Source: Eublepharis macularius
Taxonomy: Eukaryota; Chordata; Lepidosauria; Squamata; Eublepharidae
Length of the DNA: 64,000 nt
Assembly: GCF_028583425.1 (NCBI RefSeq)
Contig: NC_072792.1
Location: 11,644,176-11,708,175 of the forward strand
Direction of reading: 5' to 3'
Positions 43,296 through 54,713 of the stretch are shown piece by piece. The notes below the pieces were generated by a model. That model worked only from the letters and a program-made list of their open reading frames with translations, did no database searches and was not told where the DNA came from. Both the position numbers and the translations under genes were made by a program. The stretch's first letter is position 1. The number at the start of each line of letters is the position of its first letter.

Positions 43296-43312
43296 TTGTT
43301 GTTGTAATTGAT

Positions 43313-43813
43313 TATATTTTTATAATGTTTTAATGATTTTTACAGATAATGGTATGTAATTTATATTTGTGTTTTTAAATGATGTAATCCACCCTGAGCT
43401 TGCTCACGGGGAGAGCGGAAAAAGTCTAATAAAATAAACAAATAAATATAAGTTCTGTGCACACTAGACCGTCTCTGCCATAGAGCATGCTCCCTTGGCC
43501 ACTAAAATGTCTGCTTGTACAAGATCACCTTTGAAAACCATCGACTTTGCACACATGGAAGTTTGAGCAAAAGATGAAGTGTACTCCTTGGCAGAAACAA
43601 TCTAGTATACATACTATTTTTGTGCATACACTTAAATGAGTCAAAAATATCACATGAAGAAGCCCTGTTACAAAGGCCACACACTTCTAAATTATGCACA
43701 CATGCACAATCATGTGCTACAATCAGGACATGAAAATTTGAAGCGCGATTTGGTGCTCATACGGCACCTATGCCAGGCTGTTTCTGAGAACTGGACTTCA
43801 AGAAAGAGGGAGG
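43313..43813. other. No recognisable feature
   Basis: Unassigned sequence between two transposon copies. Confidence 0.35.
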
Positions 43814-43821
43814 CCTGGAGG

Positions 43822-44060
43822 CAGGGCTTTTTTTCTGGGAAAAGAGGTGGCAGAACTCAGTGATGGAACCCAGGACCGCACAATGATGACTCTTTGGGTC
43901 AGCTGGAACAAGGGGGGAGTTTTTTAAAGTGCTGCAGCATGGAGGGCAATCTAAACTCCCCTCTGTCTGGAGATCAGGGGGTGGGGCCACCAGCCATGTG
44001 ACCATTTTTAAGAGGTGCCGGAACTCCGTTCCACCGCGTTCCTGCTGAAAAAAAGCCCTG
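43822..44060. mobile_element. hAT MITE (CAGGGCTTTTTTTC ends), 239 bp
   Basis: Same TIRs as 37463-37772. Perfect 8-bp duplication CCTGGAGG at 43814-43821 and 44061-44068. Shares the inner ctaaactcccctctgtctgg block. Confidence 0.93.
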
Positions 44061-44569
44061 CCTGGAGGTAAATTGTTGCCACTAATAGACCTGAAAACTG
44101 TGATGTACCTATACTAAAGGGAAGAAGGCAATCCATTCTACTAAGCCCTATAACTATCCCACCCTAAGGGGCAGCTATTTCCACATGGGGATGAATTAAA
44201 TCCTAAATGAATGGGTGTGATTTGCCTTGTTTATTCCAGCCATGTAATTTATTGAAATAAAAAGGAATGTTTAAAATGCTCATTTTCACACACCCTGAGC
44301 TGATGGGGATATTTTTAATCATAAACAGTCGAAGAGATGCCGACTAGGCAAGATATTGTGCACAACAGTTTAAATTTCAGAGGAAAAATACGACGCCATC
44401 ATTCCGAGCAACAAATGCCACAGAGAATAGGATTGTTGCAAACACCGCAACCATTTACTATTCAGCACCGTTACGCTACATCTAACCCCCCTCCCCCGCC
44501 CTCCAAAAAATTATACTGAGATGTATTAACTGGCGTACAGCATGCAAAACAAGCAAGGTAATTATTTTG

Positions 44570-44990
44570 CTCTTTTTGACACTGATTAGGCCTCAGCTGG
44601 ATTACTATGTTTCACTGGGGGGCAAAACATGTTTGAAAGGACAGACAAATTGGAGAAAGTTTGGAGGACAACAAGGGAAAAAAATGATAAAAGGGTTGCA
44701 AAATAGGATCTGTGAGGGAAAGGGTGATTTGGACGTGTTCTGTCCAGAGACAAGAGGACGGAACGGAGACGTGACCCATCTACAAATTCACAGAAGGTTG
44801 CCCTGAAGGAGTCGGATAGAGACCAATTATTCCCATTAGTAAATGAGAACAAAACGAGAACTAATAGGCTTACACGGCTGCAGAGAAGATTTGAGCTGAA
44901 TGCGAAGAATGACCACAAGCTATTAGAAGCATTTAGAGAACAAACAAGGTGGTCGAGGTCTTTCCAGGATTTTCTGCTTAGAGGATTCCT
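44570..44990 (+). pseudogene. Degraded LINE fragment (CR1-like)
   Basis: Translation gives LIRPQLDYYVSLGGK, which resembles the LVRPHLEYCVQFW segment of CR1 RT, followed by a decayed C-terminal region. Many stops; identification is tentative. Confidence 0.4.
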
Positions 44991-45635
44991 TTACTATTCT
45001 CAGAGGCCTCCCATTTACCTGCCTCCTAGCCCCAATTTCGTGCCCCAAGAAATTGAGTAGCGGAAGCAAGAATGGCCTTCACATGGTGACTATATAGGAA
45101 TCTCCCCTAGTCTTTATGGTAAAGGGATTAGGAGAGGCAGCCTAGAGCGTTGCTCAAAGGTGACATGACATCCTCCCCGAACTCCACCCTCCCCAGGCAG
45201 CACACACTGAATTTCCCAGCATTTGCCAAGGCATTGTTGGGGACCCTAACCACAGCACCCATGTACAAGTGACAGCAAGTCCCAGCCCTCTGCCCAGTAT
45301 GCTGTGTAATCCCTGTCCTTGCGAACATGTCTGTAATTGCTTTCACGCTTCAGTCGTATACCGAAAAAAGCAATGCAAAGACGCCTATAGCAGAGACCAA
45401 GTGGGCACCACCCATAAGAGCACTACAAATCTGATGTATACAGCACCTATCGCAGCCAACCCCACCCACCATATGGTGTCTATTTCTCTTGGAAGCAGGA
45501 CCAGCCACGCCCATCAAGCAGACCAGGGAGAGAGTGATGATTTATCAAATCAGACTAGAAATCAAGGGACACGTGTCACTCTTTTCCCATCTCTGTGCTC
45601 ATCCCCACACTCTGTTGGAATCATAAGTGAAAGTC
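44991..45635. other. No recognisable feature
   Basis: A 181-codon plus frame (45269-45814) has no ATG-supported homologous protein and runs into the repeat at its right; rejected as a gene. Confidence 0.35.
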
Positions 45636-45639
45636 ATTT

Positions 45640-45800
45640 TTCAGGATATGAGTTCAGTGGTACCTTAGAGACCAACAAGATTTTCAGAGTGCAAGTTTTT
45701 GAGCATCAGAGCTCACTTCTTCAGAACTTAGGTGCCACACCGGACTCAAAACCTGCTGTTCTACTGCAGACCAACATGGCTACCCACCTAAACTATCCTC
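45640..45800. repeat. Penelope-like repeat family C, inverted composite
   Basis: The left half (ttagagaccaacaagatttt) reads on the minus strand, and the right half (ctactgcagaccaacatggc) on the plus strand, of the same unit seen at 46085-46197 and 53838-54030. Confidence 0.55.
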
Positions 45801-46084
45801 ACTTCAGACAGTAGCATTTTAAAAAATACTTTTTTGCCTGATTTAGAGCACTACACAGTTCTTTCCTCATGTGTCCCCATAGCAGAAAAAGCCTGAGGGC
45901 AATGCAGTAAATAAGCTAAGGCGGCTGCTCGTGAGACGCAAGGTAAAATAAGTTTCATGCTATGTGGAGCCACAGGCAAAACAGATGCATTGCTCAATAG
46001 GACAAGCTATTGCTCTCAATGATCCATTTTGATAACCTCTAGGACAAGCCAAGACGCTTGATGGGTATCCTCTGTGAAGATAGC

Positions 46085-46197
46085 TTCAGGTGGGTAGCTA
46101 TGTTGATCTGCAGGATTTCATTCCAGTGGAACCTTAGAGACCAACAAGATTTCCAGGGTATAAGCTTTTGAGAGTCAAAGCTCCCTTCATCAGAGTT
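46085..46197 (-). repeat. Penelope-like repeat family C with decayed hammerhead
   Basis: Minus strand: CTGATGA, stem II GGGAG/CTCTC-type arms, then CAAAA where GAAA is expected (about 46160-46195), followed by cttgttggtctctaaggt. The core is mutated. Confidence 0.55.
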
Positions 46198-46600
46198 CAT
46201 TCAACCTTTCCTCATAGGACTTGGTCTCCAGACCCCTCACCATCTTTGTTGCCCTCCTCTGGACACGTTCCAGCTTGTCTATATCCTTCTTAAGTTGTGG
46301 TGCCCAAAACTGAACACAATACTCTAGGTGAGGTCTAACCAGAGCAGAGTAGAGCGATACCATCACTTTGTGTGATCTGGACGCTATGCTTCTGTTGATA
46401 CAGCCCAAAACCGCATTTGTCTTCTTAGCTACCACATCGCACTGTTGTTTCATGTTCAGTGTATGGTCTTCTGAGGCCCCTACATCCTTTTCACACATAC
46501 TACTGCCAAGATACGTCTCCTCCATCCTATAATTATGCATTTGATTTTTCTTACCTAAATGCAGAACTTTACATTTATCTCTGTTGAAATTCTTCAACTA
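46190..46600 (-). pseudogene. CR1 LINE RT C-terminal fragment
   Basis: 135-codon frame: NFNRDKCKVLHLGKKNQMHN, LVRPHLEYCVQFWAPQLKKD and RVQRRATKMVRGLE. This is a CR1 subfamily different from the 7.4- and 11.8-kb copies. Both ends truncated. Confidence 0.85.
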
Positions 46601-46651
46601 TCACAAGTGCTCAGATTTGGCAAGTTGTTTTGGTCAAATTCCAACTAAAAA

Positions 46652-46657
46652 TGGAAG

Positions 46658-46695
<38 letters not shown>
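46652..46695. repeat. (CT)n microsatellite
   Basis: About 20 CT units. Confidence 0.95.
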
Positions 46696-46697
<2 letters not shown>

Positions 46698-47099
46698 GGG
46701 AGTGCAAAGCCTTCTGTTCATTTGTAACGCATAAAAGAATGAGACAACAAGGCCTCAATTATCCGGGCATTCTGGACGCCTCCACACCACAAATCACCTC
46801 TTTCTTGGCAATCTTATGATTTTGAGGGTATTCACAGTAGTTCTGAAAGCTCACAATGAGTGTTGGAAGTGAAGGACAAAACATCGTTGATTGCACCAAG
46901 CACACTCGTACTAAAAGGGCAGTAGAAACAGCAAGGTGGACAACAGGTCAAATCATTCTATTTGCTTCCTCTTGCCTGTTCCACTGCTGTCCCTTCATTG
47001 CCTAGGCTACCCTTAAGACCAGGTCTCAGAATAAGGAGGCAATATAGTTTGAAACAGGAGCATAGTTTCATAAGTCAGGTTTCTTTACTGTCTGGAGCT
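46696..47099. other. No recognisable feature
   Basis: Unassigned. Confidence 0.35.
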
Positions 47100-47107
47100 G
47101 TAGTAAC

Positions 47108-47534
47108 TAGAGATGGGCATGAACTGAAAAAAACCTGAACCATGTGGTTTGTGGTTCGTCAAATTTCATGAACCACAAACTTTCATGAACCTGCCTCTGG
47201 TTTGTGAACCGGTTCGTTTGGTTCATGAAAATATCACATCCAGGTCAGAAAATCATCACTTCCAGGCCAGCAGAAGTTCATTTCCAGGCCAGCAGAACCT
47301 TACTTCCAGGTCAGCAAAAGGTCTTCAGGAAGTCCATCCCCTGTTGCCTAGGAAACTGATTGATTGGCACCAGGATGTCCGCAGTGATGAACCAAAAAGT
47401 GAACCAAATGAACCAGCCTAAAAGTTCGTGGCGGTTCATCAGAAATGGGATCTAACGAACCATGGTTCGCGAACCACAAACCGCCCTGGTTCGTGCTTAA
47501 TTTTTGTTGGTATTTTGGTTCGTGCCCATCTCTA
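47108..47534. mobile_element. hAT MITE (TAGAGATGGGC ends), 427 bp
   Basis: TIRs TAGAGATGGGCATGAAC and its near complement; perfect 8-bp duplication GTAGTAAC at 47100-47107 and 47535-47542. Subterminal ggttcatgaa/ttcatgaacc motifs repeat. Same family as 33927-34621. Confidence 0.93.
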
Positions 47535-47542
47535 GTAGTAAC

Positions 47543-48222
47543 TACTTTTTCTCTTTTCTTGCCAAGAGTAAGGTCTGGAGTGGGTTAGGGCAATCTAAAA
47601 CACTGGACCAGATTAAATTGTTGTTATGAACATGAATGCCACACTCAACTTAGGGGTTTCCTTCAGCAGACCCTCTTCTCTCTCCATCCTCTCCCCCACC
47701 CCAGCATCCAAGAGGGCAACACATGTTCTCATTCTGTCCTAGTAAGTTAGATAGAATGGCTATCTCACCTTTCCTATCCTATAAAGAATATCTTTTCTTA
47801 AAGCAAAAACGCTTCATGAGGACTTTATCTGAAGGCAGGCCTCTCCTCCATTTGCGCACAGCCAGCTCAAACTAACAGTGAGGACATGAGCAGATGTAAC
47901 AGCAACAGGGACACAGAATTTTTAAGAAGGCATTCAGCATTCCAATAGGTTGGAGACTGACAAACTCGAACTCCATTGGAGTGTCTGACTAAAGGAGGCA
48001 GAGGAAGATTTTAGCAACCCCTCTGAAGAACTTGTAGAGTAAGTATTGTGCAGATATATATAAGAGTACAATATGCAAAGATTTCTGAAGCACGTTATCA
48101 AGGCAGGCAGGCAGGGAGAGAGACTCTTTGCTTTTCATTTTTCTCCTGCATCTGTCAAGAAAAAAACTGGGGAGAGTCTAACATATTAGAAGAAAAACTA
48201 CTATTAGAAGCCAGACTCTCAC
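47543..48222. other. No recognisable feature
   Basis: Unassigned. Confidence 0.35.
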
Positions 48223-48490
48223 AATGTTTATTTATTAGTGATTTATTTGTTAAATTAATATGCTACCCCTCCCGAGACCCATTTGTGGCAGCTTACAATA
48301 AAACAAAACCTTTAAAAATACAACCAGATCATAAAAAGCAACATCCAGTCGCCTAAAACACTACTATTAAAATGCAATGCAGCCCAGAAGCACACCATAA
48401 AAAGAGATTAAAACCTCTTAGTTAAAAGCCTGGTTACAAGAAAAGTTTGGGTCTGGCATCTAATGGAGAGCAAAATAGGTACCAGGTAAA
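48223..48490. repeat. LINE/SINE-tail-like repeat
   Basis: Similar block order to 51429-51850 (gcagcttacaat-like, then ttaaaagcctgg and aagtttgg or aaaggaatg). It resembles the 3' tail of an L2-type element, but I cannot name it. Confidence 0.35.
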
Positions 48491-48496
48491 TTTGCC

Positions 48497-48712
48497 TACC
48501 TCCAGGTGGGGTCTGGAGATCTCCCAAAATTATAACTGATCTCAAAACTATAGAGATCACTTCCTCTAGAGAAAATGACAGCTTTGGAGGGGGGACTGTA
48601 TGGAATTATACCCCACTGAGGTTCCTCCCTTCCGCAGACCCTGTGCTTTCCAGGCAACACCCCCAAATCTCTAGTAATTTTCTATTTTGGAGTTGGTGAC
48701 CATAGAGCCAGT
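48497..48712. mobile_element. MITE (AGGGTTGCC family)
   Basis: Contains the full block order of the family (ccaggtggggtctggagatc, gagaaaatgacagctttgg, ggaattataccccactgagg, ccaaatctctagtaattttc). Terminal bases are decayed. Confidence 0.6.
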
Positions 48713-48872
48713 CTCAGGTCAGTCTCAAAGGGAAAAGCATCTCAAAGGCGAGGTGCTGCCACCAAAAACTACAGTCATGTTCAAACAGAAACTATGCCAC
48801 ATGCAGCTGTATGTACACTCTGGCAGATATCTCCAGCATTCACATTGAAGTTGCTTCATAATAGAACATCCC

Positions 48873-49196
48873 ATTGTTAGGGTTCCCAGTTGCCAGCTCG
48901 TGGTGAGCAAACCACCTGGAAATGGTCCGCCTCTGGGAGGTAATCCGGGCAAGAATGCAGCGGGTGTGCTCCCTGCAGGGTATGATGTCACTTCCTGAAG
49001 TGAGGTCTTCACATCAGCCACAGGAGTGGCTGAATTGGCCCTGTGTAAAGCATGGGAGCATGCTCATTGCTGGCATGAGGACATTACTACCAGAAGTAAC
49101 ATCACCACATCGGTGCTGGGAGCACCAATGTTTTCCTGGTGAGGACTGGGTCCTCTCCTTCCAATGGGATGGTATAGGGAGCTGGCAATCCTACAC
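48873..49196. mobile_element. TIR element (TAGGGTTCCCAG...), MITE
   Basis: Left TAGGGTTCCCAGTTGCCAGC and right GAGCTGGCAATCCTA are imperfect inverted ends. The interior is unlike the AGGGTTGCC family core. Non-coding. Confidence 0.5.
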
Positions 49197-49212
49197 TGGA
49201 TTGAGACTTGGA

Positions 49213-49795
49213 GTCTGTCTACACAAGACATCTGGCACATGAAGGACACGTGTTGGGAGATGCAGTGTTAGCTGGGAAGGGTAGTTTAAAAAGACAGAGC
49301 CGGCGGTAGGGCAAAGGCTTTGCTATACACTGGAGCTGTGTGAAGGGGCTGTGAAATGCCAGAAGGGAAACTTCAGCCCATTATAACCTCTCCAGGTCCA
49401 AGCCCAGCTCTGGAAGGCAGCTCCAGCCCATTTCCATTCCTCTCTGCCCTCTGCTTGCGATCCCACACAGTTTTAGACTGGAGAGGTGAAATTGACAGCG
49501 CTTTCAGGAGTCAATGGTTGTTGTGGGTTTTCCAGGCTGTATTGCCGTGGTATTGGCATTACATGCCAAGACCACAGCAATACAGCCCAGAAAACCCACA
49601 ACAACCATCGTTCTCCGGCTGTGAAAGCCTTTGACAATACTTTCAGGAGTCGACGATGAAATTAACAAACCCACTGAGAAGTGATCTCTGCCAGCTCTGT
49701 CTTTTTAAACTATGCTTCCTGGCTAACATTGTGTCTCCCTACACTTGACAAACACGTGCCCAGGTGTCTCGTGTAGAGAGACTCTTTGGATCACC
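49213..49795. mobile_element. Palindromic MITE (AGAGTCTCTCTAC family) with nested insertion
   Basis: Ends ggagtctgtctacacaagac and gtgtctcgtgtagagagact; inner gtttaaaaagacagagccgg mirrored by gctctgtctttttaaac. Homologous to 11069-11505. A family-B repeat (49513-49639) is inserted in its middle. Confidence 0.75.
49513..49639. mobile_element. Penelope-like repeat family B, short palindromic copy
   Basis: The palindrome ggttgttgtgggttttcc ... ggaaaacccacaacaacc-type arms lacks the hammerhead region. A perfect 12-bp target duplication CTTTCAGGAGTC lies at 49501-49512 and 49640-49651. Confidence 0.8.
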
Positions 49796-50308
49796 CTTTG
49801 TTGCAGAGAGGGGGCACTGCCTACAACAAAACATCTTAGGACATGGTTCAGATCTCACATAAAGTGCTACTTATGCTTAATTTGGAAAATCAGGATTCAG
49901 CTCACAGACCATCACTGAATCCTGGTTCACCTCAACAAATCTGGTTTCAGTGCTACCTGCTTCCCCTATAGAGACCTGACAGGCATTCCATCCTGTACAT
50001 GGGGGTCTGACTCATCACCGATTCCCTTACCGTTGGCTGACATGGCAAGTGGCCACAGGTCCACACCCCTCAAGCACATGCTTGACTTCTCACATCAATC
50101 CTTTCCTCACTCCAAACCCAAGTAATCCAAGCTCCTGCTGCTGATTAAACTGCACCCCACCACACTAGCAAATGGTAGTGCGAACCGGGAGGTTGCTAGT
50201 GGGAGGGGATGAGAAGCAAGAGATACTTCAAGTCTGAGCAAGGAGCAGAGAACCAGGATGCCTATGTTCATATGTCTGCCCTCAGAGCTTGGTTTGAAGT
50301 ACTGTAAC
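49796..50308. other. No recognisable feature
   Basis: Unassigned. Confidence 0.35.
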
Positions 50309-50605
50309 TAGGGCAACCCCCAGGAAACTTGCGGGAGGTGGGGGTGGGGAGAGACTCACCAGAATGGCTTCCTAAAATGTTAGGATATCATTTCTGGCTG
50401 TATAACAGGAAGTGACATCACTACATTGCCGGATATGCTAACACCTGGCAACGGAGTGACATGACTTCTGGTTATGCAGCTGAAATTGATTTAATGACAT
50501 TGCAGGATGTCATTTCAGCCTCCCCCCCCCCGACCATTCACCAGAGCAAAGGTGGGCCACAGGGGTCAGGTGTAGGACTTCCCCCGCTGGGAAATGGCAA
50601 CCCTA
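50309..50605. mobile_element. TIR element (TAGGGCAACC ends), MITE
   Basis: Left TAGGGCAACCCCCAGG and right ggcaaccCTA form short inverted ends; the interior has repeated acttctggttatg/atttctggctgtat-like blocks. Low-level identification. Confidence 0.45.
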
Positions 50606-51428
50606 ACTGGAACAAACCACAATTTTTTAGGTAGCCTGACTTTCAGATGAGCAACTAACCACAGTTGGTTTAATTAAACCACGGCTTCCAATTGCGTCTG
50701 GACTGTGGCACAGAATGATAAGCACAGTGGGACAGGATTTGTCTACAGAGAATGCATGCAAACTGGTAGTAAGACTCTCAGCTGTGAACGCCTTAATGGC
50801 ACTAACCTAGTTATTTTGAATGTTGAGTTCAAAACAAAAATATAGATACTAGCCTCACTTCCTACGCAATCTCCTTGAAGTTACACAGAACGATATGACA
50901 TAAGTTCCTATGGTAATCAAACAGCTAATGTTATTTTAGTCCTCACAGATCTGTGAATGACAGGGAGGGGGAAATATGATACACACACACACAGAAGTAT
51001 TTCCTGGCATTATTCACTGTAGGATGCATGCTCATCTGGAACTGTAGTTAAAGATTTCAATAGGTTCATGAGTTTTATTTGCATTTTTTTCCATCGTCCT
51101 TTTAAGCTTTACTGCTTCAGTGGTGGCAATAATGGAAGGGAAGCGCATTTGTCTCTCCTAACTGTCACTGATGACAAAGATAAGCAAAATGGATGTGGGT
51201 GTTTCTGTTTTGTTTCTTGCTAATGAGGCTTTTCAAGTATTTTTGTAATGAAATGAATTTGACAGTCAAAGAGTTTATAGCCATTTCCCTCAGCGGGGGT
51301 TGCTGTCTGGGGGAGGGGACTACAAAGTTTATGCAAAAAAAGGCAGGGGAAAAAGTATGATGGATTTGTGATAAAAGGAGGACAAAAACCAAATATAGAA
51401 TCTGAACCATTTTAATTATCCAGAAAAT
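50606..51428. other. No gene; short (CA)n tract
   Basis: A (CA) run near 50982-50994; otherwise nothing supported. Confidence 0.4.
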
Positions 51429-51850
51429 AAATATGTCTCTATTTAGATATATACCACCTCTCCAGAGCCCTGCTCAAAGCCGCTTACGATTTAAAAAATG
51501 TCATTAAAACATGGTCATTGAAAAACAAAACGAAGTCGCTAAAACAAACTGAAATCATTAAAGGAAGCTGTTAGAGAAAAGGCCAGGGTGTAACAACAGC
51601 ATCACACACATCAAGCAGCCTAAAATAATATAAATAACACAATCCTCAAGGCCGGAAGCAGAGAACAAGAGATAAAAATTCTAAGTTAAAAGCCTAGGTG
51701 AAAAGGAATGTTTTAGGAAAGGAAAGTAGGCTCCAGGCAAGCCTCATGGGAGAGGGCACGCCAAAGCTGGGGCCACCACTGTCAAGGCCCTGCTTTTCTG
51801 GGTGCTGACTGCCTCACCTGTGAAGTGAGGTCACAGAGAACAGGGCTTAG
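51429..51850. repeat. LINE/SINE-tail-like repeat
   Basis: Begins tagatatataccacctctcc, with agccgcttacgat and ttaaaagcctaggtgaaaag blocks shared with 48223-48490. Old and unclassified. Confidence 0.35.
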
Positions 51851-51969
51851 AAAGAAGATTTTCACTGGTGGGCTGATGAATACCTGTGAATCTGTTACCA
51901 TGTACAGTCCCCTCATTACCAGTAACTGTTGGGCTCTATGACATCAACTGGAACCATCAGATGTCTGAG

Positions 51970-52050
51970 AGCCAAACTATATGAGACGAATTACTCGTGA
52001 ATGACCCGCGAGTGGACTTACATGTCCAGAAACCAGTGGGAGAACACTTC
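51970..52050. mobile_element. Half of a CTNAG-family MITE
   Basis: AGCCAAACTATATGAGACGAA after CTGAG matches the family end; no matching right end found nearby. Confidence 0.4.
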
Positions 52051-52239
52051 AATCTACCAGACATTCCATCAAAGACTTAAAGGTCGCTGTAGTTCAACAG
52101 AAACCTTTCAAAAACAAAATCCAACGGGAGGCTGCTGAACTGGAATTCATATGCACGTTTGACTCTGTCAAGCTGGGACTGAATAGGGACTATGAATGGT
52201 TATCACATTATCACAGGTAACAGATTTCCTTTACAGAGG

Positions 52240-52430
52240 CGGGGTCTGGGGGAGCCCAGTGACACCTGGCGTGGGCTTTCGGGGACCACAGTTCTCTTTG
52301 TCAGATGCATCTGACGGGGAGAGCTGTGGTTATCGAAGGCTTATACTACATTGGAATTGGATGGTCTGGTTGTTTTGTTTTGCTGCTACAAACCAACACG
52401 GCAAACTCCTTTGAAGCCTCACACAAGCCA
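52240..52430. repeat. Penelope-like repeat family A, palindromic decayed hammerheads
   Basis: Around TCAGATGCATCTGA (52301-52314) two hammerhead-like arms point outward: CTGACGG...GAAG on the plus strand and CTGACAA...GAAA on the minus strand. Both cores carry changes. It is followed by a ctacaaaccaacacggcaaactcc block typical of the family. Confidence 0.6.
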
Positions 52431-52572
52431 ACTGATCCCCACACCAAAAGGAGATGTTTACATCTACTAGCAAAGGAATGTTTTGGTTGCACCCTCCCTC
52501 TCCCCCCATAATTGCATCTTCTCTCTCCTCCCCTCCTCCCCCCTCCTCTTCTATATTTGACCAGTCTCTGTA

Positions 52573-52710
52573 TCATGCATCTGACGAAGAGAACTTGATT
52601 CTCGAAAGCTTATGCTACAATAAAATTGGTTAGTCTTAAAGGTGCTACTGGACTCTTTTTGATTTTGCTACCACAGACTAACACGGCTAACTCCTCTGCA
52701 TCTATGGGCC
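52573..52710 (+). repeat. Penelope-like repeat family A
   Basis: Hammerhead at its 5' end, then aataaaattggttagtctta, aaaggtgctactggactctt, and cagactaacacggctaactc. The latter blocks recur at 58440-58514 and 58977-59010. Confidence 0.65.
52577..52615 (+). ncRNA. Hammerhead ribozyme motif, intact core (family A)
   Basis: Stem I GCAT (52577-52580) pairs with ATGC (52612-52615). CTGACGA is at 52581-52587. Stem II GAGAA/TTCTC (52589-52593 with 52599-52603) has a 5-base loop. GAAA is at 52604-52607, then GCTT with cleavage predicted after its last T. Stem III is the self-complementary GC, so a dimer is the likely active form. This matches minimal hammerheads described from Penelope-like elements. 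Activity is unproven. Confidence 0.65.
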
Positions 52711-53837
52711 TTCCTGTTGTCTTCCTTGATCCCACGTTCGTGCTGGCACAGGTTTCTTTGGCGCTCCTCCAAGACACAGGGATGGTATCCCATCATGCAC
52801 CTCCAGTTTGCACGTTTACACCATTCCTTGTTACCGTCTTCTGTCCCCTATAACCTTTCTGCACGGGAAAATGTTTCTCTCAATTGGACTCCAGGTGGAG
52901 CTGTAAAAAACAATTTCTCTATCTGGTGGTGTGTAGCACTCTATCTGATAAGAGTGCCACCTGTCAGTGCTGAGGAAATTAGCAGGTTCAAAAAATGGAT
53001 GAGGGAAGCAGAAACTGAACAAAATCATCGGTCTCCAACAACAACTCGATGATAATGACTATGAACACGTGCCAATACAACTACACAATTTTCCCAACAC
53101 ATGCACGGAGCAGAGCTACAGGTCATGTGGTCACCATGGACAGACTAGACATGTAGAAACAGACACAATGGTAGACACTTGCATAGACTCATGTATTTCA
53201 TCTCATCTAGATCAACTCTGAGGGCCCACCCTAATCAACTAGTCAGGCTTCCAAGCCCTTAACAGCCAGAAGTAGGAACAGGACAAATTTAGCCCCCGCA
53301 AGCATTAGCCAGTATGAATCCTCTGAGCTGATCAATCCATCTCTTGCCTGGTCAAAACAGCAATGCTTTTTTGTTTCCTGCCTCAGGCCATTGAGTTCTG
53401 AGACCCAGAGCTGTAGATCTAGAGTAGAGATCCACAACATGGTGCTGATTGCTTTCATGGTGCTCACCAATGCATTTCTGGGACCCACTTCTTTCTTCTC
53501 CAAACTAAAGAGATGGTCCTGGAGGTTTCCTCATCTCACTGGAGTAGAAGAGCCCAAGAAGCATCATGTTTGTATCTACAAGGGCACCCATTCATAAACA
53601 GCTGCCCACTTCACAGGAGGACATTTGGCTTGGAACCTCCCAAAATTTTGTGACTGGCTCCAGCCATCATAGCAGCCACACTCTGCCCAACTCGGCAGCC
53701 ATTTTATTGTGGTGCCCACTGCCAGTTCTCAAAATCCAAAAGCGTCTAGAGGTTCAACAAAGGTTGAGGACCTCTGGACTTGACAATACAGCTATATGAC
53801 TGGCAATAGCCATCTGTGTTGCTAACATATCAATATT
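52711..53837. other. No recognisable feature
   Basis: About 1.1 kb; several short frames without homology. Confidence 0.35.
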
Positions 53838-54030
53838 CAGGTTTAGGTGGGTAGCCATGTTGGTCTGCAGTAGAACAGCAAGATGCGAGTCCAGTGTCAC
53901 CTTAGAAACAAACATGGTTTTCAGCATGTAACCTTTCAAGTGTCAGAGCTCTCAAAAGAAGATACCTGGAGATGGGAGCTCTGACTCTCTGAAGCTCATA
54001 CCCTGAAAATTTTGTTGTTCCACTGGATTC
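53838..54030. repeat. Penelope-like repeat family C, inverted composite
   Basis: The left part reads on the minus strand (taggtgggtagccatgttgg), and the right part on the plus strand (gagctctgactctctgaagc), of the same unit. Hammerhead core decayed on both sides. Confidence 0.55.
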
Positions 54031-54705
54031 AAATCCTGCATATCAGTATTCAAACACTTTCCAGGGAAGAAGTAATATACATTTTGTTTCTTAAAAAATC
54101 CTCAAAATCTCATGCTTGCTTGTATAAAGGATCTTGAAATGGCCGTCTCTTGATAAAAGCAGTTCTCGGCAGATTTTACTTTCCTCCTCCTCCACCAAAA
54201 AAGCTAACCTTCCATCCATTTTGTACTGACACCCAAATTGCAAGTAACAAGACTACAAGATATTATTTTTCAGAGCACTTTGGCTCCCTCTTCCATTTTC
54301 TGTTCCTGGATTATGAGAACTAAAGAAGCGCTCAAGTAAAAAGCAGTGTGTTTTTGTGGCTAGGAGATGAATCGGGAGAGGGTAGAGACAGAGAGAGAAC
54401 TTAGCCTTGATGTTTCTCCTGATGTGTTGTGCAACCTGGGCAAGTCAACTAAATGGGCTGAGCTTTTTCCACCTGTAAATTGCGGGAGGGGGAAGAGGCG
54501 CAAGGCTTTACTTCTGAACATTCCCATGTATAGCCATGTTGATAGGGAACCTGTTGGATAAGTATTGTTGTGGAGTGGAATATGCACTGCTGATAAAGAA
54601 TCATAGGCACATGAATGTTTTAGCGTCTAGAAGAAATGTTTACTACATACAGGGGAAAATAGGATACATTGGAGAAGAATGCCTAACTTAGCTTCTACAT
54701 CCTTA
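54031..54705. other. No recognisable feature
   Basis: Unassigned. Confidence 0.35.
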
Positions 54706-54713
54706 CTTCTGGG

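Noticed and set aside
45269..45814. 181-codon plus frame
   Set aside because: Its last third lies inside a family-C repeat and the rest has no recognisable domain.
46652..46695. CRISPR-like or regulatory repeat
   Set aside because: It is a plain CT microsatellite in a vertebrate genome.
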